A stretch of 8,667 nucleotides of DNA, from the NCBI GenBank assembly GCA_029264225.1, contig JARICB010000385.1, forward strand, positions 1 to 8,667, written 5' to 3'. Below are positions 1 to 4,280 of this stretch, piece by piece; position 1 is the stretch's first letter, and each line of letters opens with the position of its first letter. The notes under the pieces are model-generated. The model was not told the origin of the DNA. It did not search any database and saw only the letters and a program-made list of their open reading frames with translations. The DNA comes from Nocardioides sp. (GTDB taxonomy: Bacteria > Actinomycetota > Actinomycetes > Propionibacteriales > Nocardioidaceae). Both the position numbers and the translations under genes were made by a program.

Positions 1-1381
1 TGCCGGGTCCACCGGTGATCGTGAAGCTGACGGCCCCGTCAGGTGCGGCGCCACCGGGCACGGAGACCGAGGCGATCGCCTCGACCGCGTCGGTGGTCAG
101 CGCCGGGTTCTTGGTGAAGGTGAGCAGCGTGGTTGACACGGCTGCGCGCTTGACCACGTCGAGCAGCATCGTGCTGGAGTCGCTGCCGGACCAGGTGTTG
201 GCGTCGGTCGGGACGAAGGTGGCACGCACGGGATAGCTGCCCACGTTCAGGTCCGCGATCGTATGGCTGGCGGTGCCGTCCGGGTTGAGCGCCACGTCGT
301 GGGTGGTGCCGGCGTAGCTGAACCGGATGGCGCCGAGCGGAGCCCCTGCACCCGTTGCCGGGCTCACCGTCGCCGTGGCGATCGAGAATCCGGTCGGTGC
401 GATCTCGCTCTTGGACAAGGTCAGCCCGGTCGTCGTGGCGCGCGCGGGCTTGACCTGTAGTGCGATCGGCCCCGCGGCGCTGGCGTCGTAGAGGGTGGTG
501 TTCGTCGGCACGAACCGCGCCTCGATGTTGTGTGCCCCGACAGCCTGGAGCGGCAGGGTGACGGCTGGGGCGATGCCGTTGGTCACTGTGGCGGTGGCCA
601 GATCCTCGCCGGACGTGGTGTTGATGTAGCGCAGGGTGCCGTTGGCGCTTCCACCGTCGACCGTGACGTTGGCGCTGGCACTGACGGGCGTGTTCTGCTG
701 CACCGAGGTGCTCGACAGGGCGAAGTTGACGATCTTCGAACGCGACCGCACAGTGATCGCGTCGACGACCGGTGAGACCCCCGAAACGCAGGTGGCGTTG
801 TCGTTGAACGTCTGGAAGTAGCTGTTTCGCTTCCACTTGATCCGCGCCACGACACTGCTGGCAGGCGCCTGGGTGATGTTCAGGGTGCCGGGTGTCGCGG
901 GTGCGGTGATCGCGACGACGTTGGAACCGTTGGAGATCAGGTTGATCGGGTCGGAACCGGTTCCATCACTGATCCAGCTCGCCTTGACGTCGGCTCGGGT
1001 GAAGGGTGTGGTGAACGTCTTCGGAACCCCACCAGCGTTGACCTTGAAGTCGGCGGCACCCTCGACCCAGCCCTGGCCCCAGGCCAACATCATGTTGTAC
1101 GTCGTCTTGCCGGGCCAGGACAGCACCGTCGAGGCCCTCACGTTCGCCGTCTCGTTGACGTACATCGTGGCCGGCGCATCGGTGTCGATGGTGACCGTCG
1201 CAGGCTCGTTGATGTCACCACTGCAGGTGTGCGCGATGTTGGTCACGCCTGCCTGCGCGGGAGCTGAGACAACGGCCACCGCCGAGGCTGCCAGAGCCAG
1301 GCTGAGGGCGATGCCGACACTGGGCCGCGCCATCAGGAACCGCGTGCGGGCGTGGCGAAATGAACGGGGCAACGAAGGCAT
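1..1381 (-). CDS. Secreted protein with N-terminal Cys-flanked domain and Ig-like repeats (3' end beyond window)
   Basis: Read on the minus strand from ATG at 1381-1379, the frame stays open for 460 codons to the left edge, so the C-terminus is missing. Residues 1-44 form a signal peptide: an Arg-rich n-region, a hydrophobic core around 22-38 and an AQA cleavage site after residue 44. Residues 45-205 form a domain with Cys53 and Cys198, a plausible disulfide pair, and the motif DTDAPA at 66-71. The next gene upstream shares this motif. It resembles what I recall of the actinobacterial DUF6801 family, but that is not verified. Three Ig-like repeats of about 100 residues follow (215-315, 316-414, 415-beyond), each with a G-x-(L/I/V)-x-F/Y strand and two with an ARFVPT-type ending, as in Big_3_5 domains. 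The role is probably cell-surface or extracellular adhesion or scaffolding; no catalytic motif is visible. The start is uncertain: there is no good Shine-Dalgarno, and Met17 (1333) also gives a good signal peptide. Confidence 0.85.
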   Translation of the reverse strand, partial: MPSLPRSFRHARTRFLMARPSVGIALSLALAASAVAVVSAPAQAGVTNIAHTCSGDINEPATVTIDTDAPATMYVNETANVRASTVLSWPGKTTYNMMLAWGQGWVEGAADFKVNAGGVPKTFTTPFTRADVKASWISDGTGSDPINLISNGSNVVAITAPATPGTLNITQAPASSVVARIKWKRNSYFQTFNDNATCVSGVSPVVDAITVRSRSKIVNFALSSTSVQQNTPVSASANVTVDGGSANGTLRYINTTSGEDLATATVTNGIAPAVTLPLQAVGAHNIEARFVPTNTTLYDASAAGPIALQVKPARATTTGLTLSKSEIAPTGFSIATATVSPATGAGAPLGAIRFSYAGTTHDVALNPDGTASHTIADLNVGSYPVRATFVPTDANTWSGSDSSTMLLDVVKRAAVSTTLLTFTKNPALTTDAVEAIASVSVPGGAAPDGAVSFTITGGPG

Positions 1382-1462
1382 GAAGGACTTTCTGAAGGAC
1401 CGAGAGAGAGCCGGACAGACCCGAGAGTTTGAGTAGGTGCCACCGGAGGCGGCCGGTGATCG

Positions 1463-1504
1463 GCGCCTCGACACGAGGTGGGTGAGAAGACGCGTCGGAG
1501 GCGC
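1463..1504 (-). promoter_or_regulatory. Possible leader stem-loop upstream of distal secreted-protein gene
   Basis: Arms GCGCCTCGAC (1463-1472) and GTCGGAGGCGC (1494-1504) pair over 10 bp with one bulged G. The loop is 21 nt. It lies about 82 nt before the ATG at 1381 and could sit in the 5' leader or in the promoter. GC-rich intergenic DNA often yields such pairings, so this is weak evidence of function. Confidence 0.25.
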
Positions 1505-1581
1505 TGGCAAGCAACCGCGTTGGAGATGGCACAACCGCGGAGTGAATCTCTGGCGCGTGGAGGGGGGACACACACGCAAGG

Positions 1582-1694
1582 TGGAGCTCCCGCGTCTAGG
1601 GGTCACGACACGGGATGGGGTGCTCACCTGGAGGTTTCAGAACCTAGGCGAAGCACTCACTTGGGCCACACATCTGCAGGATGGAGCTCCCGCG
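1582..1694. repeat. 13-bp direct repeat TGGAGCTCCCGCG, 100-bp period
   Basis: TGGAGCTCCCGCG occurs at 1582-1594 and again at 1682-1694, exactly 100 bp apart. The bases before each copy are also similar (an ACACAC-like run, then GCA-AGG or GCAGGA), so the imperfect repeat is about 30 bp. The right copy overlaps the left arm of the 1687-1726 hairpin. It could be a paired protein-binding site upstream of the distal gene or a remnant of a small duplication. Confidence 0.55.
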
Positions 1695-1726
1695 CGAGCA
1701 ACAAGGGGCAGTCGCTCGCGCGGGAG
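1687..1726 (-). terminator. Second hairpin downstream of proximal secreted-protein gene
   Basis: Perfect 13-bp arms CTCCCGCGCGAGC (1687-1699) and GCTCGCGCGGGAG (1714-1726) enclose a 14-nt loop. On the minus strand it follows the first hairpin after only 8 nt, making a tandem terminator. No clear U-tract follows, which is common in high-GC actinobacteria. Confidence 0.6.
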
Positions 1727-1734
1727 ATCTGTAA

Positions 1735-1776
1735 GCGGGCCGCGCAGAGGCCGGGGGGACCTCCTGCGCGACCCGC
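1735..1776 (-). terminator. Terminator hairpin immediately after proximal secreted-protein gene
   Basis: Arms GCGGGCCGCGCAG (1735-1747) and CTGCGCGACCCGC (1764-1776) match at 12 of 13 positions. The odd pair is C/A in plus-strand RNA but G-U wobble in minus-strand RNA, so the stem is better in the minus transcript. It begins 6 nt after the TGA at 1785-1783. Position and strand asymmetry support termination of the minus-strand gene. Confidence 0.7.
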
Positions 1777-1782
1777 CACGCA

Positions 1783-2751
1783 TCACTTGACCTGGAAGGA
1801 GACCTTGCCCTTCGAGGCGTTGGTCGTGTTCGAGCCGGCGAACGTGGCCTTCACGGTGTACTTACCCTTCTTCAGCTTCTTGAACACGGCCTTGGCCGCA
1901 CCCGAGGAGTTCACCTTCGTGCTCACGGTCTTGGACTTCTTCGAGCCCTTCTGCTTGAGCACGAGCTTGATCTTGCCCGCGGTCGAGGAGGAGTCGGCTG
2001 CGCTCACCTTGGCCTTCACGACGGCCTTGCTGGCCTTCTTGGAGACCTTGGCCTTCAGCTTGGTGGTGGTGGCAGACTTCGCAGCCGTGCCCGGGGCGCC
2101 CGGAACCGGGGTGCCCGGGACAGTGATGGGGCCCGGAGCCGGCACGGTGGGCGAACCCACGGGAGCCACGGCAATCGTGTCGACAAGCATGTTCTGACCG
2201 GCAGCAGCGGTGCACGGAATGGTGAAGATTCCAGCGTTCGAGCCGTCCGCCTTCTTCAAGAACATCTTGGCGACGAAGTTGCCCATGGTGATCTTGTGCG
2301 AGGCACCCGCAGCGCCGCCGGTCACCGTGTAGAGGGGACCAGTGGCGTTGAGGACGACCGGACCACTGGCCGGGATCTGCGTCGGCGGAATCGAGAGCCC
2401 GTTGGTCGCCTCGACAGCATCGAGCGCTGTCTTGACGTCTGCGGAGCCCTCAATGGTCTTGGCCTCGAGGACGTCCCGCATGGGGTCCACCAGGTCCGCT
2501 GGGACGGTGACCTTGGCAAGCCCCGTCAGGACCGGCGTGGCTGCGCCAGAGGCGAGTGAGGCGGGCGCGTCGGTGTCCATCACGGCGGTGAAGGTCTTGG
2601 CACCGAGGACCGGCACGGTGCAGTTGTAGGTCAGGGTGCCCGAGGCCGCGCTGGCCGGAACGGCCATGAGGGCGCTGCCGACGGCAAAGCCACTGATGGT
2701 TGCCGCGGCGAGGAGCTTACGGGCCGTGTTTGGGGCGTGCGAAGAACGCAT
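1783..2751 (-). CDS. Secreted protein: Cys-flanked N-terminal domain, Pro/Gly linker, lysine-rich Ig-like C-terminus
   Basis: The product is 322 residues. The ATG at 2751-2749 was chosen over an upstream in-frame GTG (2817) because GGGAGGG (2759-2765) sits 7 nt before it and a signal peptide follows directly: RK at 11-12, hydrophobic 13-31, ASA cleavage near 35. Residues 38-195 form a globular domain with YNC (Cys44), DTDAPA (59-64) and a second Cys at 180. It is similar to the N-terminal domain of the distal gene and, from memory, to DUF6801. Residues 196-224 are a Pro/Gly/Val linker. Residues 225-322 have the strand pattern of one Big_3_5-like Ig repeat, ending YTVKATFAGS then VSFQVK, but with 27 lysines, no arginine and one acidic residue. 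Export to the surface is likely, and the basic tail may bind anionic wall polymers or nucleic acid (inference). Two hairpins follow the stop. A leader stem-loop and a KstR-like palindrome lie upstream. No enzyme motif is visible. Confidence 0.9.
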   Translation of the reverse strand: MRSSHAPNTARKLLAAATISGFAVGSALMAVPASAASGTLTYNCTVPVLGAKTFTAVMDTDAPASLASGAATPVLTGLAKVTVPADLVDPMRDVLEAKTIEGSADVKTALDAVEATNGLSIPPTQIPASGPVVLNATGPLYTVTGGAAGASHKITMGNFVAKMFLKKADGSNAGIFTIPCTAAAGQNMLVDTIAVAPVGSPTVPAPGPITVPGTPVPGAPGTAAKSATTTKLKAKVSKKASKAVVKAKVSAADSSSTAGKIKLVLKQKGSKKSKTVSTKVNSSGAAKAVFKKLKKGKYTVKATFAGSNTTNASKGKVSFQVK

Positions 2752-2758
2752 TCTTATT

Positions 2759-2765
2759 CCCTCCC
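2759..2765 (-). promoter_or_regulatory. Ribosome-binding site fixing the proximal secreted-protein start
   Basis: On the minus strand GGGAGGG lies 7 nt before ATG 2751. It selects this start over the upstream GTG at 2817. A second copy of the same word lies 36 bp further upstream, in the loop of the leader hairpin. Confidence 0.75.
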
Positions 2766-2780
2766 AGGAACTTCGATGAG

Positions 2781-2820
2781 TGAGTCCGGATCCTCCCTCC
2801 CAGAACGATCCGGCCACTCA
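2781..2820 (-). promoter_or_regulatory. 5' leader stem-loop carrying a second RBS-like sequence
   Basis: The inner arms are CCGGATC (2786-2792) and GATCCGG (2807-2813). The outer arms are TGAGT (2781-2785) and ACTCA (2816-2820), after a 2-nt bulge (2814-2815). This gives 12 bp around a 14-nt loop. In the minus-strand RNA the loop carries CUGGGAGGGAG, the same Shine-Dalgarno word that sits before the real ATG. No start codon follows the loop copy at a usable distance, so it may be a decoy or regulatory ribosome site, or an mRNA stabiliser. The function is inferred. Confidence 0.45.
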
Positions 2821-2843
2821 GCCAAGCATCCCCACCTCGAAAG

Positions 2844-2857
2844 TGGAACGCGTTCTA
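2844..2857. promoter_or_regulatory. KstR-like palindromic operator TGGAACGCGTTCTA
   Basis: The 14-mer contains the perfect 10-bp palindrome GAACGCGTTC and fits the published consensus TNNAACNNGTTNNA for KstR, the TetR-family repressor of steroid and cholesterol catabolism in mycolic-acid actinobacteria. It lies 93 bp upstream of the proximal secreted-protein ATG. It overlaps TACTAG (2860-2855, minus strand), a possible -10 element, which is where a repressor would act. Related TetR regulators of fatty-acid genes use similar sites, so the exact regulator is unknown. Confidence 0.45.
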
Positions 2858-2898
2858 GTACACAAAGTGGTAACAAAATCCACATAACGCCCCCATTT

Positions 2899-2914
2899 GG
2901 CCACAATCGTGGCC
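2899..2914. repeat. Short inverted repeat GGCCAC-N4-GTGGCC
   Basis: Six-base arms at 2899-2904 and 2909-2914 flank AATC. It sits upstream of the KstR-like site in the same promoter region. It may be a second regulator site or chance. Confidence 0.25.
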
Positions 2915-2978
2915 TCGCTGGACGTTTGCGCACCATTTGTCAACGCAAGCCTCACCTGCTGTGACACCTCGACAGAAC

Positions 2979-3025
2979 GACAGCGGTATCCAGCAGCCAC
3001 CTGGTGGCTGGCGGATACCGCTGTC
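2979..3025 (-). terminator. Strong hairpin ending the enoyl-CoA hydratase operon
   Basis: Perfect 13-bp arms GACAGCGGTATCC (2979-2991) and GGATACCGCTGTC (3013-3025) are followed inward, after a 2x2 mismatch, by CAGCCA/TGGCTG with a CCTGG loop. About 19 bp are paired. It begins 23 nt after the stop of the small membrane protein (3049) on the minus strand, and GTTCTGTC follows. It is the most stable structure I see in the window and could also insulate the secreted-protein promoter. Confidence 0.85.
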
Positions 3026-3048
3026 CTGCAACCCCGGTGGGCAGGCGC

Positions 3049-3399
3049 TCAGGGGGCGATGATCCGATCCAGGATCCGGCCCAGGATCAGCCACCCGATC
3101 GCGGCCACTCCCCAGTTCACCAGGGAGTTCCTGGTCTCGGCGTCTGGCCCCTCGAACACGTGCACGGCCCCGTCGCGGGAGAACACCCCCAGGTCGAGTA
3201 AGTCGCCAGCGTGCAGGACCAACTCCACCCCGGCGTTCGATGGAGGAGCCCCGAGAGCGATCAGCAGCGCCCCGAACGCCAGGACGAGCGCGCAGAGCAC
3301 ACAGATCAGCCAGACCACCCGTGAGAGTCCGGCCCGCAGGGAGGTAGCGACCGAGGCGTCGCGGGTGCCGGTGTCGCTGTTGCGAACGGGGTTGGTCAT
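3049..3399 (-). CDS. Small membrane protein with two transmembrane helices, unknown function
   Basis: The product is 116 residues, from ATG 3399 with a GAGGA ribosome site (3408-3404) just upstream. The N-terminus (1-26) is hydrophilic and basic, probably cytoplasmic. Hydrophobic helix one is about 28-50 and helix two about 95-113, starting NWGVAAIGWLILGRIL. The connecting segment (51-94) is polar and probably outside the membrane; it includes LVLHAGDLLDLGVFSRDG. The layout resembles uncharacterised small actinobacterial membrane proteins I recall, with a short exposed loop and a final NWGIAA-type helix. No named family can be assigned. It starts 25 bp after the enoyl-CoA hydratase stop, so the two genes are probably co-transcribed, and a strong hairpin follows. 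A longer in-frame reading extends back into the hydratase gene, but that part is shadow. Confidence 0.85.
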   Translation of the reverse strand: MTNPVRNSDTGTRDASVATSLRAGLSRVVWLICVLCALVLAFGALLIALGAPPSNAGVELVLHAGDLLDLGVFSRDGAVHVFEGPDAETRNSLVNWGVAAIGWLILGRILDRIIAP

Positions 3400-3424
3400 G
3401 GAGTCCTCAGGCAGGAGATCGTCA

Positions 3425-4219
3425 TCACCGGGCGACGAACGTGGCCTTGCCCGGCCCGTTCGCCATGAACGACTGCATGCCGATGGCCCGGTCCTCGGTC
3501 GCGAAGACCGCAGCGAACTGGCCCCGCTCGAGTGCGAGGCCGGTATCGAGATCAACCTCCAGACCTCGGTCGATGCAGGTCTTGGCCGCCCGCAGTGCCA
3601 GCGCCGCGGCGCCGGTGAACTGGCCGGCCCAGGCCAACGCAGCGGCGTAGACCTCATCGGGGGCGACCACCTTGTCGACCAGGCCCAGCGCCAACGCCTC
3701 ATCGGCCTTGACGAAGCGGCCGGTGAAGATCAGGTCCTTGGCCTTGCTCGGACCGATCAGCCGGGCGAGCCGCTGGGTGCCACCGGCACCCGGGATGATC
3801 CCCAGCAGCACCTCGGGCTGACCGAAGGTGCTGTCGTCAGCGGCGATTCGCATGTCGGCCGCCAGCGCGAGTTCACAACCGCCACCCAGCGCAAAGCCGC
3901 GTACGGCGGCCACGACCGGCTTGGGGATCCGGGCGACTGCGGTGACGGCACTCTGGATCGTCTCCGATGCGCGCACCATGTCGGCGTAGGACAGATCCGC
4001 CATCTCCTTGACGTCATTGCCGGCAGCGAAGACCCGCTCTCCGCCGTAGACGACCACGGCCCGGACGTCATCGCGCTCGGTGGCTTCTTGCGCGGCCGCC
4101 GCGATCCCCGCCTGGACCGCGAAACTGATCGCATTCATCTTGGGCCGGTCGAGACGGATGGTGGCAACGCCGTCGGCAACCTCGAGTCGGACGTGCTCCT
4201 GCTGCTGGTCGTGGGTCAT
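3425..4219 (-). CDS. Enoyl-CoA hydratase (crotonase family)
   Basis: The product is 264 residues, the normal length for a single-domain crotonase. It hydrates trans-2-enoyl-CoA to 3-hydroxyacyl-CoA in fatty-acid beta-oxidation, in the cytoplasm. Visible motifs are RPKMNAIS near residue 25, FAAGNDVKEM (64-73), GGGCELALAAD (112-122) and TFGQPEVLLGIIPGAGGTQR (131-150). Both catalytic glutamates of the rat mitochondrial enzyme (E144 and E164) are present as Glu116 and Glu136, so true hydratase activity is likely. Gly113 matches the oxyanion-hole glycine. Asn68 replaces the usual Ala98, but the backbone NH is what matters there. The acyl-chain preference cannot be read from sequence. ATG 4219 is chosen because MTHDQQQ leads into the first strand. 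There is no spaced Shine-Dalgarno, only GAATGCAGGT abutting the ATG, which suggests leaderless translation. It heads an operon with the small membrane protein and is divergent from glgX. Confidence 0.95.
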   Translation of the reverse strand: MTHDQQQEHVRLEVADGVATIRLDRPKMNAISFAVQAGIAAAAQEATERDDVRAVVVYGGERVFAAGNDVKEMADLSYADMVRASETIQSAVTAVARIPKPVVAAVRGFALGGGCELALAADMRIAADDSTFGQPEVLLGIIPGAGGTQRLARLIGPSKAKDLIFTGRFVKADEALALGLVDKVVAPDEVYAAALAWAGQFTGAAALALRAAKTCIDRGLEVDLDTGLALERGQFAAVFATEDRAIGMQSFMANGPGKATFVAR

Positions 4220-4280
4220 ACCTGCATTCAAGCGGCAGGCCCGTGCTGGCGTCCACGCGGGCTGCAGGGAGAATGCAGGG
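4220..4280. promoter_or_regulatory. Divergent promoter region with mirrored GAATGCAGG at both starts
   Basis: Only 61 bp separate the hydratase ATG (4219) from the glgX GTG (4281). CCTGCATTC (4221-4229) and GAATGCAGG (4271-4279) are perfect inverted copies, each 1 nt from its start codon. Read outward, TTGAAT (minus, 4231-4226) and GAGAAT (plus, 4269-4274) each lie 6 nt before the start codon, as expected for the -10 element of a leaderless transcript. On the minus strand TGGACG (4255-4250) lies 18 nt upstream as a 4-of-6 match to TTGACA. The -35 for glgX is less clear. An operator function for the mirrored word is the alternative. Confidence 0.5.

Larger units (their letters stand above)
1382..1782. 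other. Intergenic region between the two secreted-protein genes
   Basis: This 401-bp stretch lies between the stop of the proximal gene (1783) and the start of the distal gene (1381). It contains two large hairpins at its right side (1687-1726 and 1735-1776), a 13-bp direct repeat (1582-1594 and 1682-1694), and a possible leader stem-loop at 1463-1504. Open frames crossing it have arginine/proline-rich translations with no recognisable domain, so I call no gene here. The promoter of the distal secreted-protein gene should lie within it, but I could not find convincing -35/-10 hexamers. Confidence 0.7.

Noticed and set aside
39..836. 265-codon minus-strand open frame rich in Arg, His and Gln
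   Set aside because: It is out of frame with the secreted-protein reading on the same strand. Its composition is typical of a frame-shifted high-GC shadow.
215..1381. DNA-level tandem repeats or CRISPR-like array in the left part
   Set aside because: The Ig-like repeats are visible only at protein level and are too diverged in DNA. No regularly spaced identical repeats were found.
837..1436. 199-codon plus-strand open frame
   Set aside because: It is antisense to the distal secreted-protein gene in codon register. The minus-strand reading gives a signal peptide and Ig repeats, while this one has no coherent domain.
1215..1575. Two minus-strand open frames (118 and 80 codons) over the gap
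   Set aside because: Their composition is Pro/Arg/Ser-rich with no domain, and they overlap the start and signal peptide of the distal gene in other frames.
1478..2197. 239-codon plus-strand open frame across the intergenic gap
   Set aside because: It is mostly antisense to the lysine-rich gene, where AAG codons read as CTT, giving a false hydrophobic protein. It has no ribosome site or domain.
2752..2817. Upstream GTG start adding 22 residues to the proximal secreted protein
   Set aside because: The extra residues disrupt the signal peptide layout and have no ribosome site. GGGAGGG points to ATG 2751.
2781..2860. Known riboswitch in the leader of the proximal gene
   Set aside because: Only one simple stem-loop is visible, with no conserved aptamer core that I recognise.
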